In this document: piece after piece, positions 1 to 12,566 of the stretch
Layout: each line of letters starts with the position of its first letter
Numbering within the stretch: the first letter of the stretch is position 1
Source of the DNA: Torymus aiolomorphi
Lineage: Eukaryota; Arthropoda; Insecta; Hymenoptera; Torymidae
NCBI GenBank assembly: GCA_036365515.1
Contig: CM070874.1
Location: forward strand, 110,781,235-110,845,234
Direction of reading: 5' to 3'
Length of the DNA stretch: 64,000 nt
The notes under the pieces: model-generated
Database searches by the model: none
What the model saw: only the letters and a program-made list of their open reading frames with translations
Told to the model about the DNA's origin: nothing
Made by a program: the position numbers and the translations under genes

Positions 1-512
1 TTTTTATTGAGCGTGAAAATGGACGATCAAAGACGGTCCATAATAGTAAATTTAATATCTTCGGTTAGAGGGCGGCAATGAATTTTCCCCCTTTCTCGGT
101 TTGTGCCTCTGAGAGACGTTGGTGATTGATTTTAAGTGTCAGCGTGTCGTGAATTTGATATTTTGCAGTTTAATGCGATAGAGGGTTCAATTAATTTCAA
201 ACAAAATGGTAAATGGTTAATAGAAACTTATCTCTCTTTAAAATAATTGCCTGCCTTATACTAACGTATAAGAGGCACGTGAAATAATAAAACGAGACGT
301 TAATATTTTACTACACATGGTTAAGTCACCCTTTTCCCCAGCTAAAACTTATTACCAATGAACTTTTTAACGAAAATTTGCTTTTTACTTAATCAATGTT
401 AAATAATCTCCGACAACTCGTAAAACTTTCTTTCAAGTTTCTTTCACCAACGCCCCATTTCACTTCTCTTTCGCTCTCACTCTCTTTCCTTGTTTACACA
501 AAAATCACGTAC
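1..512 (-). other. Receptor intron, 5' part only (cut by the left edge)
   Basis: AT-rich intron following exon w10; its donor is GTACGT at 512-507. The codon is split two bases before it, so the missing exon should start in the matching phase. I see no M3 sequence on the minus strand here and no other feature. Confidence 0.75.
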
Positions 513-722
513 CGTGGCGAGATGTCGCTGCCTTGCTGCATGATAGCTCCCAGCGCGAACCACAAGCTGTTCAGGATGCTGAAATCGTTGGCCATGCTCG
601 TGTGCTGGTCGTGGGGCGAGCTCTGCGAGGCGTGCGAGTGCTGCATCGTGCCGTCTCGAGAGACCAGGGTGGGATCGCGGGGCGTGCCGATGGCCAGGAC
701 GCGCCACTCGTACGGCGAAAAT
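513..722 (-). CDS. GluRI: AMPA-type glutamate receptor, exon w10 (M1-M2 loop and pore loop M2)
   Basis: A 210-nt exon, CGCAACAG to CCACG/GTACGT. After the split Arg it reads [19 protein letters not shown], a His/Ser-rich segment, then [20 protein letters not shown] and SDISPR. This is the cytoplasmic M1-M2 loop and the re-entrant pore helix and filter. The Q/R-site codon at 538-536 is CAG, so the genome encodes Gln, the form expected to be calcium permeable. The loop [20 protein letters not shown] is longer than in kainate receptors. The acceptor lacks a pyrimidine tract: poly(A) runs precede it on the sense strand. The next exon (M3, SYTANLAAF) should lie beyond position 1 and is not in the window. 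Confidence 0.97.
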
Positions 723-857
723 CTGTTGCGTCGATATGTTGTTAATTGTTTTTTTTTTTTTTTTTTATAAGGGGTCAAAGTATTTTTTTTTTTCAAAAGA
801 TTTAGTATGTTACATCATTTTTTAAACTTTTGTAGGTGTAAGGGTAATAATATCTTA

Positions 858-3740
<2,883 letters not shown>

Positions 3741-3988
3741 TTATGCGGCTTGAATGAGAAATTATCGATTTTCATAACAGCTTGCCTCATTTCATAATCT
3801 CAGCTCGCATCGTAATATACTACTTTCTCGTCAAATCTATTCATCAAACATTATGAAACTGAAACATTCTGTTAACGGAAATGAAAAATATGTGATGCTT
3901 TATTCGAGGTAAATTTAAAGTTACGTTAAAGTTATGATATTAGGTGAAGGGTGGATTAATTTAACTAGGTTAAACTAGGTTGACTTAC

Positions 3989-4112
3989 AGCTGATATTTA
4001 ATTTCTTGGTTATGAGGTCAGCGAGATCTCTGCAGTAACCCTCGTAACGGTCCTTCATCTTTTCAGGAATTCTTCCATTATCGAATTTCTTCTCCATGAT
4101 ATAGGGTTCCTC
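3989..4112 (-). CDS. GluRI: AMPA-type glutamate receptor, exon w7 (S1 ligand-binding segment)
   Basis: A 124-nt exon of 41 codons plus one base, ending AGCT/GTAAGT. It begins EEPYIMEKKFDNGRIPEKM and contains RYEGYCRDLADLITKKLNIS. 'EPYxM' and 'YEGYCxDLA' are invariant landmarks of S1, the first half of the bilobed glutamate-binding domain. The terminal T joins GG of the next exon to make Trp. LNIS adds a glycosylation sequon. The acceptor CACGCAG is preceded by a reasonable T-rich tract about 10 nt away. Confidence 0.97.
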
Positions 4113-4191
4113 CTGCGTGGTTTCGAATAAAAATATCTCATTTCAAATCTTAATCCGAGAAAATTTAAAAATCGCAAGAACTGTGACCTAC

Positions 4192-4302
4192 CACAATCGT
4201 AGTTACAATGTAAGTCGTATTTCTCAAAATTTCAGATTTAGGATGTCGATCGCGTTTCGTAGGCACCACCTGGTATCCGGATAAGTCTTTCCACTCGGCA
4301 AC
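4192..4302 (-). CDS. GluRI: AMPA-type glutamate receptor, exon w6 (linker to ligand-binding S1)
   Basis: A 111-nt exon of 37 codons, TTTAAAG to ATTGTG/GTAGGT. It begins VAEWKDLSGYQVVPTKR and ends RNTTYIVTTIV. 'NxTxxVTTIxExPYxM', completed by the next exon, is the diagnostic start of the S1 ligand-binding segment in AMPA receptors. It carries one glycosylation sequon (NTT). The intron to exon w7 is only 79 nt, close to a minimal insect intron. The donor GTAGGT is slightly off consensus. Confidence 0.96.
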
Positions 4303-4525
4303 CTTTAAATACAAAAGTACGACGTTGTGTCTTGAAATTAATGGTGTACAAACCTATACGAATCTCGAGGCAATTTATAAACGTCAAATATTCCTAGTTA
4401 GAAAAGTCATTTTGAAAACCTATATATTTTTTCGTCTATTTTCAACCAAAGATTCTCACTCAGTGGCTCTACAAACGTAATAATAGCGACCGAAGCTATT
4501 TGTTGAAAATAATGAAAAACTTTAC

Positions 4526-4633
4526 CTTCACAGGTGCACTATTGACCGTCATCTCGACGACGTCGAGGGTGTAATTTTGGCGTCGGCCCTCCTCGTTGAA
4601 CTTAATTTGGCCGGTTAGACCCTCTATTTCCAC
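4526..4633 (-). CDS. GluRI: AMPA-type glutamate receptor, exon w5 (domain hinge)
   Basis: A 108-nt exon of 36 codons between TTTTCAG and GTGAAG/GTAAAG. The protein begins [20 protein letters not shown] and continues [16 protein letters not shown]. 'EGLTGxIxFDxxGxRxNYT' is a hallmark of the last strand pair of the amino-terminal domain in AMPA and kainate receptors and leads toward the ligand-binding domain. NYT is a glycosylation sequon. It is separated from exon w4 by a 4.65-kb intron that contains the largest foldback element of the window, and from exon w6 by 223 nt. Confidence 0.96.
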
Positions 4634-5479
4634 CTGAAAATCGAAGGAGAGATCGCCTTGAAACACAGTTCAATAGGTCCAGGAGAAAGGCGGAATGAAC
4701 GCGTGAGCGAGATTTTTCTTGTTGTTACGAGCTGGATTCGTAGTATCGACACTTTTCCACCATAAAAAGGTTTCTCTACGCTCCTTTTAAAGGCCACTTC
4801 CTTCGTCCTTTATTTTTTTATTTAACATTTCTACTGCCGCGTCATTTCACGTACGGTTAACATTTTATTAGGTCAAATCGATGAATTACGTCAGAAAATA
4901 AAAGTGCCCCCGGCGGGATTTAATGTGACACTTTAACTTTTATGTGCGTTTCTTGAAGCAATCTCAAAAACTATTCCCTTTCTTGAGAAGGAATAGTTTA
5001 TTGTGCCGCATAAAAGATTATATACGTATATTTTCATTATTGTTATAAATTACTATATATTTTTTTTTATTTTCCTAAACATTTTAATTCTTCATTAAAA
5101 TTCTCGGCCCACCTCGTATATTAAACAAATTACGCTATTTCACGATTTTACATCGTAATATTTATATCTACGCCATTTTTTATACCAAATTAAAACGCGA
5201 CGAGATAACGCAAACAAAAATGCTCGAGAACCACGCAAGTAATTTTAATATGTGAAATTGCGTCCGTCACATAAGGGCCTCCTATACAATCTTAACGCCA
5301 ATCACGACGTTTCAGCACTGTTGTAGTAAAATTATGCACAATGCTCGTGAAAGTATCCCATATGAAAGTGTAAACAGCGAAAAAAAAACATCGTCTTTGA
5401 GTAATATCGAGTTCGCATAAAACTTGAATTCTACGACACACATTTTACATTTTATGCAGTAGCTTATATTACGCTCATC

Positions 5480-6380
5480 ATACACGACAATGTATACGCT
5501 CGGCATTTTCCACCACAATATCGTTCAATCTTCCCGCGACCCCATTCGCATATTAAATCTCTAATCGAAATAAAACTCGGCATTCTCAAAAATCCAGCAC
5601 AGCCCTGTTTATTTCTCCGGCACACAGCGCCGAAATCCCCCGATCTCTCGTCCCATTTTCCCGCCGCAAGCGTACACATACAGCCTTCGCGCAACGATCC
5701 GCGAACTTCTCGTTTCCCTCGGCCCAATCTCGGGGAATTTCAAAAACTTCCCCAATCTGCATTCGCTCGCTCGCTCGCGCTCCGTCGGATTCCCTTCTAT
5801 AACATCCAACACTCGCAGCAGCTGCACCTCTGTCATCGACACGTTTCGGAATTCTCCTTCTTCGCTGCCACCGACGCAACGCCCAGAAAAATCCTCCCGC
5901 TATAGTACAGAGAGATCGTGGGAGGAGAAAATTCCTTCCGCCTCGAAAAGCCGCGACGCAGAAGAAACGCCAATTAGCGTCAGCCGCAGACGTCGCATTC
6001 GGTGTGTGTCCCGGCGGAAAGTACGCGCGAAACAAAAAGTGACTCGCTGCCGCTGGTGCGGCCTGGGGGGGACAAAAATGATTTTCTCAGCCGACGAGGC
6101 GTCGCAGCAGCAGCAGCCCGGCTATGGCCTCTCTGTGCGCGTCGTTCTCCTCTCTTGTTACGTTTGTTAAGTAGCTCGTTGACGTCGACCTAAGGGGCCA
6201 CCGCGCGTCGTGAGAAAGCTTTTTCTTCGACTTCTTCCTCTCTCTAGAGTACGCGCGTTTCCTTTTCTCGGTCTTATTATTTGTTCGGGGGTGATTATGT
6301 GTACGCGGAAAGACGCTCGAGTTGCGCCCCGAGAAGTCTGAGGGAATTTCTTTGGTGGTTTGACTGCAGCATCTTTCCCT
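5480..6380. other. CpG-rich island with strand-skew switch
   Basis: Left side is C-rich (CATTTTCCACCACAATATCG, CCCCGATCTC). Right side is G/T-rich (TTATTTGTTCGGGGGTGATT). The pivot lies near 5950. No gene. Confidence 0.5.
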
Positions 6381-7438
6381 GGATTTGCATTTCAATAAAT
6401 TAATGCTCAGATTATGCTTCCCTCAAGTTTCTTATTTGCTTTAGCTTACGTTTCAGCATGTTTATATAAATTTAGCAACATAATTCTCAACTTTTGCAAG
6501 TTGAAAAATATGTTATATTCCACGGTGAATAAACCATCAAGTTTTTGTCAAATTTACTCGGACATCGGGGCACCCGAAAAATACCTAATCCTGAAATATT
6601 TTCACGTAACGTCTTAATTGGACCCTTTTTTGCAGCGAAGAATAGAGATCACGAACCGTTTCTCACGAATCGCCCGTCCCCCCTCTCTACCCTCCAAAAC
6701 AAAGTTGGTCCGCTTTTTCAATTAAACCAATCAGAGAGCGCGAAAGGGCAAAAAGGCGTGAGACTGCAAAAACTGACTCTCGCTTATTATCAGTCGAATC
6801 AATCCCCTCTGTATAACGTATACGAAGGAACTTCGGCAGGCAGCAGCGACTGGCTCCCCACCTTTCCAATATTCTGCTGGCATTGTTTCCCGCTAGCGAA
6901 AATTCACAAATTGAAGAAGAAAAAGCGTCCCGCGGCGCACATAGTCAACCCCTCCATCCTGCTCCCCGAAGCGTTTCCGTTCTGATTGTGTTCGAGAAGG
7001 GGGGAGGGGGGAAGAGGCTCCGATTGAAAAGTTTTTCCCCGGAAACTAAAATTTTTCCACCGCCGCCCTTCTCGATCCTCATGCCGGAGAAAGAAACAGC
7101 TTTGTTCGCGAAGTTTGAGATCGCGCGCATGCGACGAGTTTCCACTGTCAGGCTGGAAATCAAATTTTGCAAAAAAGCCAAGGCAATACCTCAGTCTTCC
7201 TGCATAAATCAGTATCCTTTCAGGAGTTGCCCTGTGTGCCGCGAGTACGCGTATGTTTGTTTCATAACGTATTGCGCGCGTGTGTGTGTGTATATGTATG
7301 TGAGGTAGCGTGGAGGCCATCCTTTCTACCAAGACGAGTACGGGTGAGCGAGCGAACGACCTCTGTGCCTTTGATTGAACCAATTCCGTGCGCGCGCGAC
7401 AGAGAGAGAGATACAGAGCATATATCGTGGCGCAGTAT

Positions 7439-8380
7439 GAAGAAAAGCTAACTTTGAAGTTACAGACAAAGAAAAGCCAAAAACGCGTCTAAGACGAAGA
7501 AAAGCCAACAAACGGCTTTGCCGCGAAAAAAGCCAGTTTCCGCCCTCCCAGATGAAGAAAAGCGAGTTTGACTTTTCCCAGGCGAAGAAAAGCCAGTTTG
7601 CGCTATCCCTGCAAGAAAAATTCCAACTGACGACATTTCGCGCGAGAAAAAAATCCTATTCTGTTCTTTTACGTACGCGTATTGATAATATCACATTATC
7701 ACAATACAATTACAATTAATACTATTAATAATCGGTACTATCCCGAATCCAGAATCAGTGTACTAATAATTCCAGTTTTTTTTTATCATTGACTTTGAGT
7801 ATGTGTCAAAAGCACCACTGTGTTAAAAATTTTCTGAAATATCAGTTAACTTTTGAAGTTTCATTACAGAATTAATCTTAAATTTCAGAAAATTTTTAAC
7901 AGTGCTGCAATAAGTCGTTCATGAATAATAGTGTACGTGTAATTGTACATTTATAGTGCTGCTTACACAGAAAAACTCTTAGGAACGCAGTAGTCCCGGC
8001 CGATGGCACTGCTGCGTCAAACGCATGGAAGAGTGCGCTGCGGGTTTTCAGCTCGGAGCCGTTGCTCTTTTTTCGGATATATCCGAAAGCACAATAAATC
8101 TGCGATTGCGAGTACACTATAATTCATGAACGGCGTTGCAGTGCTTTTGACATATGTTCAAAGTCACTGAGAAACCAGGGACTGTCAGTACATTGATTCA
8201 AGATTCCATTTACAAGCATAATATATCAGCATTAATTATCAATACGTGTACGTAAAAATATTTTCACTAACACAATTGGATTTTTTTTCTCGCGCGAAAT
8301 GTCATCAGTTGGGATTGTTTGTCCAGGGACGGCGCAAATTGGCTTTTCTTCGCCTGTAACTTCAAAGTTGGCTTTTCTTC
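7439..8380. mobile_element. Foldback element, about 940 bp, non-coding
   Basis: The two halves are imperfect reverse complements almost to the centre. Left end GAAGAAAAGCTAACTTTGAA matches the reverse complement of the right end, GAAGAAAAGCCAACTTTGAA. Further paired blocks are CGACATTTCGCGCGAGAAAA (left) with TGACATTTCGCGCGAGAAAA (right), TGACTTTGAG..TGTCAAAAGCA, and GTTCATGAATAATAGTGTAC with GTTCATGAATTATAGTGTAC. The left arm has about 110 bp extra, made of degenerate GAAGAAAAGCCA repeats, and a nested hairpin. Both outer borders show TA, a possible TA target duplication as in Tc1/mariner-type MITEs. There is no transposase frame. It lies in receptor intron w4-w5. Confidence 0.8.
7816..7904. 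mobile_element. Nested 89-bp hairpin element inside the foldback element
   Basis: Left end CACTGTGTTAAAAATTTTCT pairs with the right end read in reverse, CACTGTTAAAAATTTTCTGA. The corresponding place in the right arm of the host element reads AAAAGCACTGCAA without this block, so it is a clean later insertion and gives a relative age. Internal sequence is only about 40 bp. Confidence 0.7.
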
Positions 8381-9281
8381 GTACCTCGCAACAATGTATG
8401 TCTCCTTTCTGCTTTGATATTTTCTTTGAAAATAACCGTTCCAAAACAGCGTATTGCTTTTGAGCTGTTTTCATTGTTTTAGGACTTACGGGATGTAGGT
8501 AAACATGCAACAATATTACACTTTTTGTAAGATTATTTTGTTTGTTACATTATTATTTTTGACCTACTGTATTGACCTTCTATTATTATTCAAAATAAAT
8601 CGTATATTATTATCGTTGCTAAAGTTCAACTCGTTCAATGATCAAAGACTTCTTAGTACTATTATGAAAGTATATATAGTCTATCAAGAAGGAAAGCATA
8701 TTGCACTCATTACGAATATATGTCTACAATTGTACGAATTTGAATTTCCCTCCTCGATTCCCCATTTAAGGCCGAGCGCGCGCCCGGCGCTTAATTTAAT
8801 TATTACCCGATGCTTCGAGTGGTTCGACGCTGAATTATTAATGCTAATTTGATCGGGCGCTATATCCGCCTCTGTTACTATAACGATTAAGTATTTAAAG
8901 GCGGGCTGCCTCGCGCTCAATATTTCACGAGGCTTTTTTGGCTCCCGCCGCGCATCCCGCGCTAAATATCCCAAGCGCTCCTTTTAATAGGCAAATAAAG
9001 CCAGCGTCTTTCATTCGCTCGTCTCGTCACTTATTCACGCGCATATATACATATATACAATCCACCGAAATACCAACGCGGCCACGAACAATCTCACAGA
9101 CATACCTATATATACTATTTCTCCGCAGCAACTGCGCAGCTACAATTTTAATCATTTACCCGAGAATCTCCAATCTCCCGTCGACTATACGTACCTATAT
9201 ACACCTATACGCATACCTAGAGAGATAGTCGAGAACAACAACCGCGTGCCATTTGGGCAAAGTTTCTGTACCCCCGCTCAC

Positions 9282-9509
9282 CTTGCGCAGCGACTTGGCG
9301 ATCTTCTCGCCGAACTCCCAGTGCGACACCAAGCCCTGGCTGGAGTTGCAGTCCAGCGTGGCGTTTGGCTGCTGGTTACTCGAGGAGGGTCCACCGCCGG
9401 TGCCGCCGCTGCCGCTGCGCCTCGAGTTGCTCTTCTCCCCTTTTCGCCGGAACTTGTTCAGGCCCTCGATCAGCACGAAGACCGCGTCGTGCATCAGCGC
9501 CGCCTGTGC
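9282..9509 (-). CDS. GluRI: AMPA-type glutamate receptor, exon w4 (end of amino-terminal domain)
   Basis: A 228-nt exon of 76 codons, ending CGCAAG/GTGAGC. It reads AQAALMHDAVFVLIEGLNKF, then a low-complexity RRSGSGGTGGGPSSSNQQ stretch, then a DCNSS motif and FGEKIAKSLRK. ALMHDAVFVLIEGL matches the conserved 'YDAVQVMTEAF' helix of AMPA receptors. The Cys of DCNSS corresponds to the conserved disulfide Cys. The Gly/Ser-rich loop is longer than in vertebrates; I recall a comparable insert in insect homologues. The acceptor is ambiguous: AAACAG and GCACAG are 6 nt apart and both keep the frame, so Ala-Gln may be optional. PNAT and CNSS are further glycosylation sequons. Confidence 0.94.
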
Positions 9510-9860
9510 CTGTTTCGCAGCGAGAGAGTGCGGGAGACAGAGAAGGTGGAATGAGTTGCGGTGGTAGCAAGTTCGCTTGGGCTTTTTGGTCAATGTTACG
9601 TACATGTATAGGGTGGGTCATTCTTAGTTTGCATACACGCATTCTTTCGTTATATGCAGATATACTTTTTGTTCATCCATTTATTCAAGCATACTCACAC
9701 ATTTATGATGGATATGTTAACGCATGCAATTTAGGTTTGTTTATTAAACTGGTAGGTTTGCTATACATTTTCTACTATAATTATTAACAATGACTTGTGA
9801 AACTTACAGTATTCTTGAAAATTAAATAGGAAATTGAGATTTCTTTGTTTAATTTTTTAA

Positions 9861-10063
9861 GGTGATGCAATACTGACACTATTACCCAAAATTTGGTTCC
9901 CGTCTTTCTCATTCAATTTTTAATTTTAAGAAAAAAACTCTTTGATACGTTGTAGTTCTTTATTAAACTTAAAACGTGTCAAAGAGTTTTTTTCAAAAAG
10001 TTTAAAATTGAAGGAGAAAAACGGGAACCGAGAATTGAGTAATAGCGTGGGTATCACATCACC
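9861..10063. mobile_element. Foldback MITE, about 203 bp
   Basis: Left GGTGATGCAATACTGACAC faces right-end reverse complement GGTGATGTGATACCCACGC. Inner pairs include GGTTCCCGT, TTCAATTTTTAA and AAAAAAACTCTTTGA(T/C)ACGT, so nearly the whole element folds back on itself. TA occurs at or next to both borders. It is non-coding and lies in receptor intron w3-w4. Confidence 0.75.
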
Positions 10064-10199
10064 ATAAGCAAAACTTATAAAAATTTTTATATAAAAATAA
10101 CTTTGCTTCTCAACATCAAATCAAAATAAATGTAGCTATAACTATAAAAGCCACTTCTCTTACATTTTTGACAACAAATTTCGCTTATTGTTATTAAAA

Positions 10200-11290
10200 A
10201 AAAAATACGGAAAACCAAAAACCTAAAAACCGAGTGCTTCAAAAAGTACACAATGCACATGTCTAGCCGGTTTTTAGGCCTGTTCCACCAAATTTACTCC
10301 GACAAAGCGAAGCGAGTCTGAAATCGCCATGTGCTCTCTCTCTCTCTCCCTTTTCCACGTGCAGTTCAAATACACGCATCAAAGCCCTGCCATAAAAGTC
10401 GGAAGCACTCGGGGCGAACGGGTGCGCAGGGGGCGGGGCAGAAGAATTAAAAATACACACTCAACTATGAAAGAACATTCAAAATCACGAGCTCGAATAA
10501 AGTGTGCGCGAGAGCGAGCGAATCGCCATAGCGATTTAAAAGCCCGAAGCTTGTTTCGCTCTCGCGCAGACACTGCTCTTTCTCTCTCTCCCCTCTCTCT
10601 TACTCTCTGTCTCTCACTCGTTCTCTCTCGCAGTAACTAACGCTATGAGCGTTTAAAAACTCTTGGCGGATGGGCGTGCGCGGGCAAAAGCACCAGAGCC
10701 TGTAAAAAGTTTGCCAAGAGAGAGAGACAGAGAGAGAGACAGAGAGGGAGAAAGAGAGACAGAGAGAGAGCGCTAATGTAAGCTTACGAGGGACGAGCGC
10801 GAGCGCGGAGTGAATGGGTTTATGTCTTTTTGAAAACGCGCGTAACGGCTGAATTTTCATAGTCCATTCGCGAAAAGACACGCGATTCGCTTTACGCTCT
10901 CTCATATTCAGAATCGCCGAGAGCGCGCGCTGGCTGTAATTGTCATGGGTATATATACACCCACACATTGTGTCCTCGACGACTACCACGGTGTATGGGT
11001 GGAGCGAAAGAGAGAGAGTGAGAGGGTGCAGGATACGGCATAGCAGGGTACAGCTTTTGACTGTCATTCTTTCCTGATAGTTGAGAGAGGGAATATTTTC
11101 GAATGGCGGTGTGAGTGTGGGGGTAAAGGGGGAGAAGGGGAGCTTTTTGTTGAAAGAGAATTTTCCATTCCATTTTCTGAAAATTTTCTGCTGAGGTTTT
11201 ACGCGGCAGTTTAGGGTTCGAAATGCTCGCGCTGAAAAGAGTCACGTTGAATGATGATGAATGGAGAGGGGGAGTATGAAGGGAAAAATA
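10200..11290. other. CpG-rich island with strand-skew switch
   Basis: Starts with AAAACCAAAAACCTAAAAAC. It has CT tracts at 10337-10350 and 10575-10625, GA tracts at 10718-10770, and ends with GATGATGATGAATGGAGAGG. This is one of the clearest pyrimidine-to-purine switches, within receptor intron w3-w4. Confidence 0.6.
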
Positions 11291-11332
11291 TAGAAAGAAA
11301 GTGATTACCGTACTAAAGGGAATTCATATATA

Positions 11333-11366
11333 ACTTACATTGTCCTGCAAAAAGTAGCTGTTAATG
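11333..11366 (-). other. Possible 6-nt microexon between w3 and w4
   Basis: Minus strand: CATTAAC (branch-like), CTACTTTTTGCAG, then GACAAT (11344-11339), then a perfect GTAAGT (11338-11333). Six nucleotides would add Asp-Asn at a phase-0 junction without disturbing the frame. The pairing could be chance, and nothing else proves use. Confidence 0.3.
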
Positions 11367-12328
11367 TTTGATATCGTACTACAATTATTGTTTGAGCAAT
11401 CTTGCTCAGTACTTTTACTCAAATAAAAAAAATAACATTTCATATTTTTATTGTACTAGCTAAATCCATGCGCGCTACGCGCGCTTTATGTTATTTTTTT
11501 AATAAATATACTAAGAATAATTTGTTTTTTTATAAGCCAGAAATCTTTTTCTTTTAATTTCAATGTATCTTATGTATCTTAAGGGTTATACGTACATTAA
11601 CCTTAATTAATACTAAATTTTGAGATTAGAAACTACAAGCTTATAAGATTTTTTTTTCATAAAGTATTAAATAATTCAATCAAAAATAAAATCTGAACAT
11701 AATATTGACATAATTTATTCTAAAGAATCTCGTTTACTTTCAATTCCAATTCTCTAAACCTTCTTTATTGTTAAGATTAAAAAATTTGCTTGTTTTGAAT
11801 TTTACCGCTCAATTCAAGAACCGATCACATCGATTCTTTAAATGAGCCACTACCTCCGGCCATCATTTTTTTAAGAGAGAAGCTTCACATATAATTAACG
11901 ATCAACTTTTTCTTTGTTTTAACAAAAATAGCGGAAACTCCAATTTTCCTAATTAATTTTAGTATTCTCATTGAAATTATGTTATCATATTACAACAATA
12001 TGCAGTTTCAAATTTATTATTCACTCGACTCAAAAACTACTTGTTCAACCAATTCTTTCCAAATTTCAAATAAAACAATTTACAAAACCACATTCACACA
12101 CCACAGTAGCCATATCAGATATCGTTCTTCCAACACTTCACTACTCGCACACCTTCACCCCACCACCTTTTTCCTAATTTCACATCACTCTCACCCTGCA
12201 AATACAGTTTTGACACTATCTCTCAGTCCACACACCACGCGTATGTGACGCTTGCGGGCATTCAGCCTCTTTTGCCGAGTCAACTTTCTCTCTTTCCCTC
12301 ATGCACAGAGCCACACTCTTTCTCTCTT

Positions 12329-12332
<4 letters not shown>

Positions 12333-12392
<60 letters not shown>
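12333..12392. repeat. (CT)30 microsatellite next to the exon w3 donor
   Basis: Uninterrupted CT on the plus strand, so the receptor pre-mRNA carries (GA)30 starting about 10 nt after the GTAAGT donor of exon w3. Confidence 0.95.
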
Positions 12393-12397
<5 letters not shown>

Positions 12398-12401
12398 TTA
12401 C

Positions 12402-12566
12402 GGAAATGGAATCGCGGCCGGCGCCGGGGTAGATGGTGGAGCCGAGCTGGCGCCAGCCCTCGAGGAACTCCTTGACGTTGCGCCGCGACGTGTCGACGAT
12501 ACGGAAGCCGGTGATGTTGATGGCCCCGTACTCGATCACCTCGCTCTCCCAGCGGTCGTCCATTAT
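12402..12566 (-). CDS. GluRI: AMPA-type glutamate receptor, exon w3 (amino-terminal domain)
   Basis: A 165-nt exon of 55 whole codons. It begins after CTTAATTAG and ends TTTCC/GTAAGT. The protein runs from IMDDRWESEVIEYGAINITG through FRIVDTSRRNVKEFLEGWRQ to AGRDSIS. The GxxNITGFRIV segment is characteristic of AMPA-class amino-terminal domains (NVTGFQLV-like in vertebrates), and NIT is a glycosylation sequon. The pyrimidine tract before the acceptor is poor, but the reading frame makes the border firm. On the transcribed strand a (GA)30 tract begins only about 10 nt inside the following intron, unusually close to a donor. The exon lies inside a large CpG-rich island. Confidence 0.93.

Larger units (their letters stand above)
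4634..9281 (-). other. Receptor intron w4-w5 (4.65 kb)
   Basis: Contains AT-rich sequence at 4640-5480, CpG-rich islands at about 5480-6380 and 6640-7440, a foldback element at 7439-8380, AT-rich sequence to 8740, and the left half of the island that holds exon w4. No supported gene. The frames of 100-150 codons on both strands between 5586 and 7383 are low-complexity, Arg/Ser-rich readings of GC-rich sequence. Confidence 0.7.
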
